From the NCBI GenBank assembly GCA_045567335.1, contig JBJLCZ010000001.1, positions 62,001 to 126,000 of the forward strand: a DNA stretch of 64,000 nt. The letters are read 5' to 3'. Below, in pieces: positions 17,663 to 26,710 of the stretch; positions within the stretch are counted from its first letter, which is position 1; each line of letters opens with the position of its first letter. The notes beneath the pieces are model-generated. The model was not told where the DNA came from, did no database searches, and saw only the letters and a list, made by a program, of their open reading frames with translations. A program made the translations under genes and the position numbers. The DNA is from Pelagilacustribacter sp045567335. Lineage in GTDB: Bacteria > Pseudomonadota > Alphaproteobacteria > Pelagibacterales > Pelagibacteraceae.

Positions 17663-18410
17663 TTTTTTTATTTTCAATAAGTTTTACAGTGATTATAGAT
17701 AATTCATACAAAATTAATAAAGGTAATGCCAAACCTATTTGAGTAATAGGATCTGGAGGTGTTAGTATGGCAGCTAAAGCAAAGATTATTACAACAACAT
17801 ATTTTCGTCTAGATTTTAAATATAGAGAGTCAACAACTCCAATTCTTGCAAGTAAACTTAAAATCACAGGAAGTTGAAAACTTATTCCAAATGCAAAAAT
17901 TAATCTCATAATTAAAGATAAATATTCATTTACTTTAGCTTCAAGTTGAATAGCGATTGAATTAATGTCAGCTGGTGATTCAAAACTTAAAAAAAATTTA
18001 ATAGCTAGAGGCATAATCAGATAATAAACTAAAAGCCCTCCTAATAAAAAAAGTATTGGTGTTGCGACTAGGTAAGGCAATAAAGCTTTTTTTTCATTTT
18101 TATATAAACCTGGTGCAATAAATTTCCATAATTGAATTAAAAATATTGGACTAGCTATAAAAAAAGAAGCAAAAAATGCTACCTTAAGGTATGTTAAAAA
18201 TGCTTCGTGCAAAGCAGTAAAAATTAATCTTCTATCTAAATTATTTTCAATTACAGCAGTTGAATATGGTTTAACTAAAAATGAATATATTTCTTCAGAA
18301 AAAAAATAACAAAATATGAAAAAAATAATTAAAAAAATAAATGAACGAAGTAATCTTGATCTTAATTCAGTTAAATGACTAATAAAACTTGAGTTATTTT
18401 CTTTATTCAT
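17655..18410 (-). CDS. tatC: Sec-independent translocase protein TatC
   Basis: TatC is the receptor of the twin-arginine export pathway. It is a six-span membrane protein beginning FISHLTELRSRLLRS, with the conserved HLTELR and the periplasmic FIAPGLYKNEKK loop. At 251 residues it is of normal length. The order tatA-tatB-tatC here gives a complete Tat system, consistent with the twin-arginine-like signal on the M48 protease of this window. Its start overlaps tatB by 8 bp. Confidence 0.96.
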   Translation of the reverse strand: MNKENNSSFISHLTELRSRLLRSFIFLIIFFIFCYFFSEEIYSFLVKPYSTAVIENNLDRRLIFTALHEAFLTYLKVAFFASFFIASPIFLIQLWKFIAPGLYKNEKKALLPYLVATPILFLLGGLLVYYLIMPLAIKFFLSFESPADINSIAIQLEAKVNEYLSLIMRLIFAFGISFQLPVILSLLARIGVVDSLYLKSRRKYVVVIIFALAAILTPPDPITQIGLALPLLILYELSIITVKLIENKKNA

Positions 18411-18618
18411 CTTTATAATTGTTTTTATTTTTTTCTTCTTTTTTATCTTCTAAATTAGTAATTTCATTCATGTTTTTTTGAACATCTGAAAAATATCTTT
18501 TTATAGACCCAATCCAAGTGCCAATTTTATTTAAAACAATGGGAAAATCTTTGGGACCAATTACAAGTATTGCTACTACTACTATTAAAAGTAATTCAAA
18601 CCAACCTATTTGTGGCAT
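18403..18618 (-). CDS. tatB: Sec-independent translocase protein TatB
   Basis: This short TatB has 71 residues. It starts MPQIGWFELLLIVVVAILVIGPKD, the single span and Gly-Pro hinge of TatB (TatA has Phe-Gly there), then an amphipathic helix and a charged tail. The family is usually longer because of the C-terminal tail; here the tail is trimmed to about 25 residues. Position between tatA and tatC supports the call. Confidence 0.9.
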   Translation of the reverse strand: MPQIGWFELLLIVVVAILVIGPKDFPIVLNKIGTWIGSIKRYFSDVQKNMNEITNLEDKKEEKNKNNYKDE

Positions 18619-18623
18619 TAATT

Positions 18624-18812
18624 TTAATTATTATTAGAATTATTATTATCGTCTGAATTTTTGGAAGAAGAATCTGGATTGTCTGACATTCCTTTTTTAA
18701 AGCTCTTTATTCCTTTAGCAACATCGCCCATTAAATCAGAAATCTTACCTCTACCAAATAGTAAAACTACTAAGACAACTACTATTGCTATTTGCCAAAA
18801 TCCAATACTCAT
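18624..18812 (-). CDS. tatA: Sec-independent translocase protein TatA
   Basis: TatA forms the protein-conducting assembly of the Tat pathway. It starts MSIGFWQIAIVVVLVVLLFGRGKI, with the single span and the FG hinge, an amphipathic helix (VAKGIKSFKKGM), and an Asn/Ser/Asp-rich tail. I chose the ATG at 18812; an upstream in-frame ATG at 18830 would put six residues before the usual N terminus. It is followed 5 bp later by tatB. Confidence 0.94.
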   Translation of the reverse strand: MSIGFWQIAIVVVLVVLLFGRGKISDLMGDVAKGIKSFKKGMSDNPDSSSKNSDDNNNSNNN

Positions 18813-18852
18813 AATTAAAACTATATACAAAAATTATGATTAAATAAATATA

Positions 18853-19545
18853 TTATTTATCTGATTTTGGAGTTTGCTCAATAGCTTTTTCTATATCTGA
18901 GTAAATATCGTCTTTTTTAGAGGTAGTTTGATCTTTAAAGAATTTACTTGTACCAAAAATTGATGAATCAACAGAACTAGTATCTATTAGACCTGCAGAT
19001 CCTAATTCCTCTATTGAAGGTAGATCAGACAATTTTTGAATATTAAAGTGATTTAAAAAGTTTTCCGTGGTTACATATTGAATTGGTTTACCAGGAATAT
19101 CTTTTCTACCTGCTGGCCTCACCCAGTTTAGTTCTAATAATATCTCTAAAGTATTTGTTGCAAAAGCTACACCTCTAATCTCCTCAATTTCAGATCTAGT
19201 AACAGGTTGATGGTAAACCATTATTGCAAGCGTCTCCACTGTTGCTTTTGACAATTTTTTTTGGATAGATTTTTGCAATGACATGAGATTGGATAAATCT
19301 TTTGATGTTCTAAAAGACCATTTATCTTTAATGCATATAAGATTAATACCTCTATTTTTGTAGTCGGATTGTATATTTTCAAGAATTTTTTTTATATTTG
19401 AAGTGTTATTAACTCTTTTTTCAATAGTTTCTATATCAAGAGGCTCAGAGGCAGCAAACAAAATTGCCTCAACATGCCTTTCTAATTTAGATATTGTTCT
19501 TGGAAAGTTTAAAATTTTACTAGGTGATTTGGATTTTTTTTTCAT
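18853..19545 (-). CDS. scpB: Segregation and condensation protein B
   Basis: ScpB is a winged-helix partner of ScpA and SMC in chromosome condensation. Typical motifs are HVEAILFAASEPLDIETIEKRV near the N terminus and MVYHQPVTRSEIEEIRGV, then GRPIQYVTT-like GKPIQYVTTENFL. Length 230 fits. It overlaps scpA by 4 bp (ATGA), as is usual for this pair, and is followed by tatA after 40 bp. Confidence 0.95.
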   Translation of the reverse strand: MKKKSKSPSKILNFPRTISKLERHVEAILFAASEPLDIETIEKRVNNTSNIKKILENIQSDYKNRGINLICIKDKWSFRTSKDLSNLMSLQKSIQKKLSKATVETLAIMVYHQPVTRSEIEEIRGVAFATNTLEILLELNWVRPAGRKDIPGKPIQYVTTENFLNHFNIQKLSDLPSIEELGSAGLIDTSSVDSSIFGTSKFFKDQTTSKKDDIYSDIEKAIEQTPKSDK

Positions 19546-20288
19546 TGATCAGTTTTTTTTATTAGCAACTTGTCAAAATTTTTTTTTTGCATTATATCAA
19601 TTATGCCCTCTTTGGATAATTCTAAACTTGCAGCAAAAATTCCAGCTAATCCAGATTTTTTCATATTTATATTTTTGGAAAAAGAAGAAGGGACAAGTTT
19701 GCCTAATTCTTTCCAATTTGAAAGTAGATGAATTTTGTTTTTAATTTCTTTTATCCCGGCTTCTGTAGTCATTACAGGCAATTTAGGGATATTAATTACC
19801 TGAAAAGCTTTTTGCATTTTTAAATTTGCGTATGTTTTTAGAAGTTCATAGAGACTTATATCATAAACAGGAGTATTTATTGATCTAATACCACCTTTCA
19901 TTCCTCTATAAAAAATATTAATACCTATTCTTTTTTTTTGCAACATTTGATCTGAAAGCAAACGTATTAACTCTAATTTTTTAAGTTGTAATTTTAATTT
20001 TTCAGCAACCTCACTTGCTTTAAAATCATCTTCTTCATCCTCGGGTAATAATAATTTTGACTTTAAATAGGCAAGCCATGTTGCCATTAATAAAAATTCT
20101 GTAGCTGTTTCTAAATTTAAATTCTTAGTCTCTTTAATATATTTTAAAAATTGATCTGCTAATTTTGTAATAGAAATATTTGCTAAATCAACTTTTTGAG
20201 TTTTAGCTAAATCAAGTAAAACTTCTAGGGGTCCAGAAAAATTTGGAATATCAATTGAAAGTGGATTTTTATAATTTGATTCCATCAA
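19542..20288 (-). CDS. scpA: Segregation and condensation protein A
   Basis: ScpA is the kleisin subunit of the bacterial SMC condensin. It has the N-terminal signature FSGPLEVLLDLAKTQKVDLANISI and the EFLLMATWLAYLKSKLLLP helix. The C-terminal winged helix that binds the SMC head is present. The protein starts with two adjacent methionines; the second would shorten it by one residue. It sits 6 bp after nagZ and overlaps scpB. Confidence 0.95.
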   Translation of the reverse strand: MMESNYKNPLSIDIPNFSGPLEVLLDLAKTQKVDLANISITKLADQFLKYIKETKNLNLETATEFLLMATWLAYLKSKLLLPEDEEDDFKASEVAEKLKLQLKKLELIRLLSDQMLQKKRIGINIFYRGMKGGIRSINTPVYDISLYELLKTYANLKMQKAFQVINIPKLPVMTTEAGIKEIKNKIHLLSNWKELGKLVPSSFSKNINMKKSGLAGIFAASLELSKEGIIDIMQKKNFDKLLIKKTDQ

Positions 20289-20294
20289 AGTATT

Positions 20295-21242
20295 TTAACT
20301 TAAAAATCTATAAAATTCTGAAGTTTTTTTGGCTGTAAACTTATCTATTGTAGGTAACTCATTTAATAATTTGTTGCTTTCTTTGTAATTTCCTCCACAG
20401 TAAAGAACTAAATTACATCCAGCATTAAGTGATAATTTTGCATTGGTAACTAAATCATGTTTTAAAGCTTTCATAGAAATGTCGTCAGAAATCAAAATAC
20501 CTTTGAATTTAATTTTTTTTCTAATAATATTTTTTATAATTTTAGAAGAATGAGTTGCTGGATGTATGGGATCAATTTTTTTATAGAGAATATGAGCTGT
20601 CATCGCAAATTGAGAATTTACGTTTTTAAAACATTCAAAATCTAATTTTTTTAAACTTTTGTAGTTTGCTGTAACTATAGGCAACTTTTTATGACTATCT
20701 GCCAAAGCACTTCCATGACCAGGAATATGCTTGATTACATTGCCAATTTTATTTTTTTTATATTCTTTTATAGAGTAAATTCCTAAATCTTTTATAATTT
20801 CGCTATTAGATCCATAACTTCTATTACCAATAATTTTATGAGTTTTTTTTTTAATCAAATCTAAAACAGGAACTGTATTGATATTTATTCCTAATAAATG
20901 AAAAACTGCGCTTAAAGAAAAAATATAGTTTTTATATAAATATTTAGCTAAAATTTTATCTTTTTTATATATAGAACCAAAAAAATTTTGAGAATAAATA
21001 CGATTATCCAAAAAATTTGACATTCTACAAACATTGCCGCCTTCTTCATCTATTAAAATAGGAAATTTTTTATCATTGGAACATCTTTTAATATTATCAA
21101 TTAATTTTTTTGTTTGATTAAAACTTTTAATGTTTCTTTTAAAAAGAATTACACCCCAAGGATTGCCATCTTTTATCATTTTTTTTTCCTTATTTGATAA
21201 AAAATAATTTGCGATACTTATTATAATTGCTTTTTTTTTCAT
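20295..21242 (-). CDS. nagZ: Beta-N-acetylhexosaminidase NagZ (GH3)
   Basis: NagZ removes GlcNAc from anhydro-muropeptides during cytoplasmic wall recycling. The GH3 motif KHIPGHGSALADSHKKLP (family KHFPGHGx4DSHxxxP) holds the catalytic His, and SDDISMKAL carries the nucleophile Asp. I chose the ATG at 21242, which gives an ATGA overlap with the upstream stop. An upstream ATG at 21257 would add five residues (METNK). Length is about 315 residues, within the family range. No signal peptide is seen. Confidence 0.92.
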   Translation of the reverse strand: MKKKAIIISIANYFLSNKEKKMIKDGNPWGVILFKRNIKSFNQTKKLIDNIKRCSNDKKFPILIDEEGGNVCRMSNFLDNRIYSQNFFGSIYKKDKILAKYLYKNYIFSLSAVFHLLGININTVPVLDLIKKKTHKIIGNRSYGSNSEIIKDLGIYSIKEYKKNKIGNVIKHIPGHGSALADSHKKLPIVTANYKSLKKLDFECFKNVNSQFAMTAHILYKKIDPIHPATHSSKIIKNIIRKKIKFKGILISDDISMKALKHDLVTNAKLSLNAGCNLVLYCGGNYKESNKLLNELPTIDKFTAKKTSEFYRFLS

Positions 21243-21496
21243 TTTATTAGTTTCCAAAAATTACGCACAGGAATTTTTTCCTCATTATTATAACCTGAAT
21301 TAAATTCAATAATTTTATCCGTATCATTTTCAAGCAGTTTCAAATTTTTATTATTTTTAAACAAATTTTTCTCAAAATTTTTCCTATTTTCACTAATAAG
21401 ATTTTTATTCGCATACGACAAGTAATTAAATGTCACAAAATATATAAAAAAGGAAATGAAGGAAATTATTAAAAAAATGTAAATATTTTTTATCAT
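21239..21496 (-). CDS. Small single-span membrane protein in the SPOR-gene slot
   Basis: This 85-residue protein has one N-terminal membrane span (about residues 5-28) and a short Asn/Lys-rich periplasmic tail. It has no recognisable domain. It lies between argS and nagZ, where many alphaproteobacteria carry a gene for a membrane-anchored SPOR-domain protein that binds septal peptidoglycan. The topology matches, but the SPOR repeat itself is missing. The gene overlaps nagZ by 4 bp and starts at the last base of argS, so translation is likely coupled. It could be a remnant or an unrelated short protein. Confidence 0.7.
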   Translation of the reverse strand: MIKNIYIFLIISFISFFIYFVTFNYLSYANKNLISENRKNFEKNLFKNNKNLKLLENDTDKIIEFNSGYNNEEKIPVRNFWKLIK

Positions 21497-23217
21497 TACA
21501 TTGATCTAGGTAGAGACACTCCCAAAATTTTCATTCCATTTTCTATTACAATAGAAACTAGCTTTATTATTATTAAAGTATCATTATTTTTAATTTTTTT
21601 ATCTTTAATAAATTTGAATTCATCATTCTCGTTTCCTTTGCTCCAGTATGAATGAAATAAAGTAGCTAATTCATATAAATAAAAAGGTATTCTATGAGGT
21701 TCAAATTTATTAGAAGAAGTTAATACTACTTTTGGCCAATCAAAAATTTTTCTAAGTATTTGTTTTTCATACTTATTAAAAGCAAAATTTGAATTAAAAT
21801 CAATTGGAGCGTTGAGATCTTTTTCAATAATTTTAAATATAGAGTTTATTCTTGCGTAACAATATTGAACATAAAAAACTGGATTGTCTTTACTTTTTTC
21901 TAACACTTTATCAAAATCAAAATCAAGCTCAACGTCATTGCCTCTATTTAACATCATAAATCTTATGGAGTCTTTATTTACTTCGTTTAGTAAATCTTTT
22001 AGAGAAATGAAATCACCTGCTCTTTTAGACATCTTATATGGTTCACCATTTTTAAATAGCTTAACAAGTTGGCATACTTTACATACTAATTTAATTTCAC
22101 TGTTTGATAAGGCATTAACAGCAGCTGTAATTCTCTTTATATATCCAGTGTGATCGGCTCCTAAAATATTAACTAGAAAATCATATTTTCTTGATACTTT
22201 ATCGGAATGATAAGCTAAATCGTTTGCAAAATACGTCCACGATCCATCATTTTTTTGTAAAGCTCTATTTGTATCATCACCAAATAATGTAGATTTAAAG
22301 ATTAATCTTTTTGTTTTTTTCCAACCTTTGCTCTCTTCACCTTTTGGTGGTTCTAAAAAACCTTCTTCGACAAATTTACCTTTTTTTAATTTATCTACAG
22401 CAACTTTAACTAAATTATTTTTAACAATTTCTGCCTCTGAAAAAAAATTATCATGATTTATACCAAGATTTTTAAGATCGGATTTAATCATGTTCATTGA
22501 CATAGAAAGAGACTCTCTTTTTATTAAATCGAAATTTTCATCATAATTATTAAATTTTTGATTTGGATTTCTTTTAATAATATTTTTAGCAATATCTATA
22601 ATATATTCACCTGGATAGATATTTTCGCTATTTATAAATTTTTTACCAAATTTAATTTCTTGAATTCGCAAAAAAACTGATTTTGTGAAATTTATAATTT
22701 GATTACCATAGTCATTTATATAATATTCCTTTGTAACTGTGTTTCCATTAAATTTAAGTAGATTTGATAAAACATCTCCATATATAGCTCCTCTGCAATG
22801 TCCTACGTGTAAAGGTCCTGTAGGATTAGCAGAAACAAATTCGATATTGTAACTTTTGTTTATTTTTGTGGCACCATAAAAAGACGGATCTTTAAAGATT
22901 GAACTTATAATAAATTTAATTTTTTCTTTAGAAAAACTAATATTTAAAAATCCTGGTCCAGCAACTTCAATTTGATCTATATTTTTAATTTCTTTTAAAA
23001 ACAATTTTTTAATTTTTTCAGCTAAAATCTTAGGATCTTGTTTATTAATCTTTCCAAATACTAAACTAATATTTAAAGATAAATCAAAATCAAATTCAAC
23101 AGGAGGATTTTCAGCAGTGACACCTTTAAATTCATTTAGTTGTTCAAGATTTAGTTCTTTTTTATTTTTTATAATTAATGGCCTTATTTCATTAATAAAT
23201 GTTTCAAATATATTCAT
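21496..23217 (-). CDS. argS: Arginine--tRNA ligase
   Basis: This class I synthetase has the HIGH-type motif in ANPTGPLHVGHCRG and a KMSKR motif in PYKMSKRAGDFI. The N-terminal additional domain that binds the tRNA D-loop and the DALR C-terminal anticodon-binding domain (VQYCYARI onward) are present. Length 573 is normal. It overlaps dgt by 4 bp. Confidence 0.97.
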   Translation of the reverse strand: MNIFETFINEIRPLIIKNKKELNLEQLNEFKGVTAENPPVEFDFDLSLNISLVFGKINKQDPKILAEKIKKLFLKEIKNIDQIEVAGPGFLNISFSKEKIKFIISSIFKDPSFYGATKINKSYNIEFVSANPTGPLHVGHCRGAIYGDVLSNLLKFNGNTVTKEYYINDYGNQIINFTKSVFLRIQEIKFGKKFINSENIYPGEYIIDIAKNIIKRNPNQKFNNYDENFDLIKRESLSMSMNMIKSDLKNLGINHDNFFSEAEIVKNNLVKVAVDKLKKGKFVEEGFLEPPKGEESKGWKKTKRLIFKSTLFGDDTNRALQKNDGSWTYFANDLAYHSDKVSRKYDFLVNILGADHTGYIKRITAAVNALSNSEIKLVCKVCQLVKLFKNGEPYKMSKRAGDFISLKDLLNEVNKDSIRFMMLNRGNDVELDFDFDKVLEKSKDNPVFYVQYCYARINSIFKIIEKDLNAPIDFNSNFAFNKYEKQILRKIFDWPKVVLTSSNKFEPHRIPFYLYELATLFHSYWSKGNENDEFKFIKDKKIKNNDTLIIIKLVSIVIENGMKILGVSLPRSM

Positions 23218-24353
23218 TTAATTTGATTATAAAGGTTAATTGCAAATCTGTCTGTCATTCCAGCAATAAAATCACATGTAGATCTTTCTTTATTTTTTTT
23301 TAATAAATTTTTAGATTTAATATATTTTTTGGGTGATTTATTTATATATTTGAAAAGAGATTTTACAATTTTCTTTCCTTTATTTGTTTTTCTTAATACT
23401 TGTTTACTGTAGTACATGTTTTCTCTTAAAAATTTTTTAATATTTATATCAAAAAGAAGCATTTTTTTTGAAAATGCAACCAAAGGAACTTTAACTTTAT
23501 AAATATCTTTGATTGATTTAATTTTGTTTTTCTTTAAATTATAATTAGTAGTGTTTATAACATCTCTGACCATTTCATTAATAATTTCTCTAATAATTTG
23601 TCTTAAAAAAAGTTCTTTATTTTCTTTTTTTATTTTTTTACTATTTTTTTTAATAATATCAGATAATAAATCTATATGTTTTAAATCTTCAATTTTAAAC
23701 AAATCTGCATTCAATCCATCTTCAAGATCGTGACTGTTATATGCTATATCATCTGAAATAGAGGCTACTTGGGCCTCTAAACTTGGACTTGTTCTAAAAT
23801 TTATTTTATTTTTAAAAAAATTTTGACCTAAAATATTATTAATTCTTAATAAATTATTTATAGGGCCATTATGTTTAATTAATCCATCTAATGTTTCTAA
23901 TGAAAGGTTAAGTCCTTTAAAATTATAATATTTATTTTCTAATAAAGTTACTATTCTTATTGTTTGAATATTATGATCAAAACCTCCAAAATTTAACATA
24001 CACTCATTTAAAGCTTCTTCACCTGCATGACCAAACGGTGTATGACCAAGATCATGTGAAAGACTTAAAGTTTCACACAAATCTTCATTTAATTTAAAGT
24101 ATTTAGCAAGTGTTCTTGAAATTTGAGACACTTCTAAAGAATGAGTTATTCTAGTTCTGTAATGGTCACTACTTGTATTAACAAACACTTGTGTTTTATG
24201 CTTTAACCTTCTAAAGGCAGTAGAATGTATAATTCTATCTCTATCTCTTTGATAGGGACTTCTCAAAATGCTTTTTTTTTCTTGATAAAGTCTTCCTATT
24301 GAATTGATTGAAGTAGATAATTTAGAGTATTCGTTTTTTGAATTTTTTTGCAT
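23214..24353 (-). CDS. dgt: Deoxyguanosinetriphosphate triphosphohydrolase-like protein
   Basis: This is an HD-domain phosphohydrolase that removes triphosphate from dNTPs. The metal ligands are seen in TRITHSLEVSQ (His), LSHDLGHTPFGHAGEE (HD), and ASISDDIAYNSHDLEDG (Asp). The N-terminal SPYQRDRDRIIHSTAFRRLKHKTQVF is typical of the alphaproteobacterial dGTPase-like type. Length 379 is normal. It overlaps argS downstream and is divergent from erpA with a 39-bp gap. Confidence 0.93.
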   Translation of the reverse strand: MQKNSKNEYSKLSTSINSIGRLYQEKKSILRSPYQRDRDRIIHSTAFRRLKHKTQVFVNTSSDHYRTRITHSLEVSQISRTLAKYFKLNEDLCETLSLSHDLGHTPFGHAGEEALNECMLNFGGFDHNIQTIRIVTLLENKYYNFKGLNLSLETLDGLIKHNGPINNLLRINNILGQNFFKNKINFRTSPSLEAQVASISDDIAYNSHDLEDGLNADLFKIEDLKHIDLLSDIIKKNSKKIKKENKELFLRQIIREIINEMVRDVINTTNYNLKKNKIKSIKDIYKVKVPLVAFSKKMLLFDINIKKFLRENMYYSKQVLRKTNKGKKIVKSLFKYINKSPKKYIKSKNLLKKNKERSTCDFIAGMTDRFAINLYNQIK

Positions 24354-24392
24354 AAAATCAACTTAAAATGTATACTACATTTTAATATAAAT

Positions 24393-24710
24393 ATGACTAA
24401 AAAAATTAAATTTACAGAAGAAGCTATTAAGCAGATTAATAAAATTATTTTAAAGAATACCCCAAAAAAGTACTTTAGAATTTCTGTACAAGGTGGAGGG
24501 TGCTCTGGATATAAATACAATTTTTCTTTTGACGATAAGATCAATAAAGATGATTTAATTTTTAAAAATGCTGTGATAGATAAAATTTCTTTAGATATAA
24601 TTCAAGGTTCAGTGGTTGATTTTAAAAAAGAAATGATTGGAAGTTCTTTTGTAATTAATAATCCCAAAGCTTCTTCCTCGTGTGGCTGTGGACTTTCTTT
24701 TTCAGTTTAA
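24393..24710 (+). CDS. erpA: Iron-sulfur cluster carrier ErpA/IscA family
   Basis: This A-type carrier passes Fe-S clusters to target enzymes. The three conserved cysteines are Cys37 (GGGCSGY), Cys97 and Cys99 (SCGCG). I chose the ATG at 24393 (MTKKIKFTEEA), the standard family N terminus; the longer frame to 24348 would overlap dgt. In alphaproteobacteria erpA next to xthA and dgt is common, which supports ErpA rather than IscA. The stop overlaps the xthA start (TAATG). Confidence 0.93.
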   Translation: MTKKIKFTEEAIKQINKIILKNTPKKYFRISVQGGGCSGYKYNFSFDDKINKDDLIFKNAVIDKISLDIIQGSVVDFKKEMIGSSFVINNPKASSSCGCGLSFSV

Positions 24711-25486
24711 TGAAAATTATATCTTGGAATGTTAATTCTGTAAGAGCTAGATTAGAAAATATTTTAAATTATATAAAAGACTCAAAACCAGATATTCTTT
24801 TTTTACAAGAAATAAAAACTCAAGATCTCAATTTTCCAAATGAGTCATTTAAGTCTATCGGCTATGATTCTTTTATTTTTGGCCAAAAAAGTTACAATGG
24901 AGTTGCTTTTTTATCAAAAATAAGAATTAATAATATTAAAAAAAACTTTATTAAAGATAATCTTAAACAATCAAGAATAATTACAGGTGAAATAAAAATA
25001 AAATCAAAAACAATTAATTTAATAAATATCTATGTTCCTAATGGAAATCCCATTGCTACTGAAAAATATGAGTATAAAAAAAAATGGCTAGACACTTTTA
25101 TCTTAAATGTTAAAAAAAAATTAATTAAAAGTCCAAATATAATAATTTCTGGAGACTTTAATATTATACCAAGCGAAATAGATGTATACGACTCAAAACG
25201 CTATATGGATGACGCGTTATTTAAAATTGAAATTAGAAAGAAATTTAGAGAACTATTAAATTTAGGCTTTCACGATGTTTATAGGCATTACAATCAAAAT
25301 AAAGAAGAATATACTTTTTGGGATTATTTTGCAGGATCGTGGCAAAAGAACCATGGTATGAGAATTGATCATTTTTTAGTTACTAGTAATTTATTAGGAA
25401 ATTTAAAATCCATTAATATTAATAAGAAACCTAGATCAGAAATCAAACCTTCAGATCATACTCCAATAGAATTAGAAATTATTTAA
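24710..25486 (+). CDS. xthA: Exodeoxyribonuclease III
   Basis: This apurinic/apyrimidinic endonuclease and 3' exonuclease acts in base excision repair. It starts MKIISWNVNSVRARL, has catalytic Glu34 in LQEIKTQ, GDFNI and the final SDHTPIE. Length 258 is normal. Translation is coupled to erpA by a one-base overlap. Its stop runs 8 bp into the convergent manC 3' end, another terminator-free convergent pair. Confidence 0.96.
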   Translation: MKIISWNVNSVRARLENILNYIKDSKPDILFLQEIKTQDLNFPNESFKSIGYDSFIFGQKSYNGVAFLSKIRINNIKKNFIKDNLKQSRIITGEIKIKSKTINLINIYVPNGNPIATEKYEYKKKWLDTFILNVKKKLIKSPNIIISGDFNIIPSEIDVYDSKRYMDDALFKIEIRKKFRELLNLGFHDVYRHYNQNKEEYTFWDYFAGSWQKNHGMRIDHFLVTSNLLGNLKSININKKPRSEIKPSDHTPIELEII

Positions 25487-26710
25487 TTCTTCCATATATG
25501 TCTTGATATCTCACTATATCAGTTTCTTTAAGAATACTTCCAATTTGAGCTTCCATAATTTTAATTGGTTTTTTTGAAATATTTTCAATTCTATGAATGG
25601 AACCTTTGGGAATGGTAACAGTCTCGTTAATTTTTTTAAAAAATATTTTCTTATTTAGTGTAATTTTTGCTCTCCCTTGAGTAATTAACCAACGTTCAGA
25701 TCGATGATGATGTTTTTGCAAACTTAATATTCCTTTTGGCTTTACATATAGCTCTTTAATCAGAAACCCTTTGCCACGATATAAATTAATATAATGACCC
25801 CAAGGACGTGTGAAAAAATTTTTTTTTTTAACGTATTTAAATTTTTTTTTATTAAAAATTTTCAATATTTCAAACCAATTACCAAGATCTGTCCAGTCTA
25901 TATCTAATTTAATTCCATTTACATAATCATATTTTTCTAAAACTGCGTAGTCAAATGATCTGCTATTTATTTTTTTAAATATTTTTTTATCTACTTTTAT
26001 TAAAGCTTTATTAAATTTGTAGTTATGCCTCCCTCTTTCAAATGCTTTAAAACAATATTCCAAAGTTTTAGGATCATGTTCCATAAAGCAATTATTAAAA
26101 GCTTTTACAGAACCAAAAAGCATTCCAGAGTTCCAATATCCTCCTTTATTAATAATTTTTTTTTGCATTTGCAGTACTTGGCTTTTCAATGAATCTTTTT
26201 ACCTTACTTACTCCTTGATTTATTTTTTTCCGATAAAAAAATAACCATATTGCTCTGATGGAGATTTTGGTTTTTATACCAAATAAAAATATATCTTTTT
26301 TCCAATTTCTTTTATTTGTGACAAAAGCTTTGTTTTTTTTTTACCACGTTGTTAAATTTCTTGTAATTTTCAATAAAATGATCAGATGGAAATATAGCTA
26401 AAGGTTTGCTTGATGGACGATTTATAGTTGCTAACGCTATTGCTGCAGCTGTATTTTTTTTAAAAGGTTCTAAAATTATTTGCCAATCATTAAATTTATT
26501 TTTTGCTAATAACTTTTGAACATTTTTTAAATATAAGGTGTTAGTTATTATCGTTGGACTCGAGTAAATATTATTTTTAACTCTTTGCAAAGTTTTTTCA
26601 AATAACGTCCAACCGCCAAAATCAATAAACTGTTTAGGTAAATTTTTTTTTGAATCAGGCCACAATCTTGTACCTGCACCACCACATAAAATAACTGGAG
26701 TTATTTTCAT
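25479..26710 (-). pseudogene. manC: Mannose-1-phosphate guanylyltransferase, frameshifted
   Basis: The gene encodes the GDP-mannose-forming enzyme with a fused type II mannose-6-phosphate isomerase cupin domain. The N-terminal part (26312-26710) has ILCGGAGTRLWPDSKK; the C-terminal part (25479 to about 26160) has GGYWNSGMLFG and the cupin RPWGHYINL...QKHHHRSERW. The two are in different frames. The 150 bases between encode clean family sequence (FVTNKRNWKKDIFLFG, SPSEQYGYFFI, VKRFIEKPSTANA) only if four A/T runs change by one base: 26333-26342, 26271-26275, 26223-26229 and 26156-26164. This points to sequencing error rather than decay. The start overlaps the ilvD stop by one base. Confidence 0.85.

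Noticed and set aside
25479..26189. C-terminal part of manC as an independent mannose-6-phosphate isomerase gene
   Set aside because: The sequence upstream continues as guanylyltransferase once homopolymer lengths are adjusted, and its first residues are an out-of-frame start.
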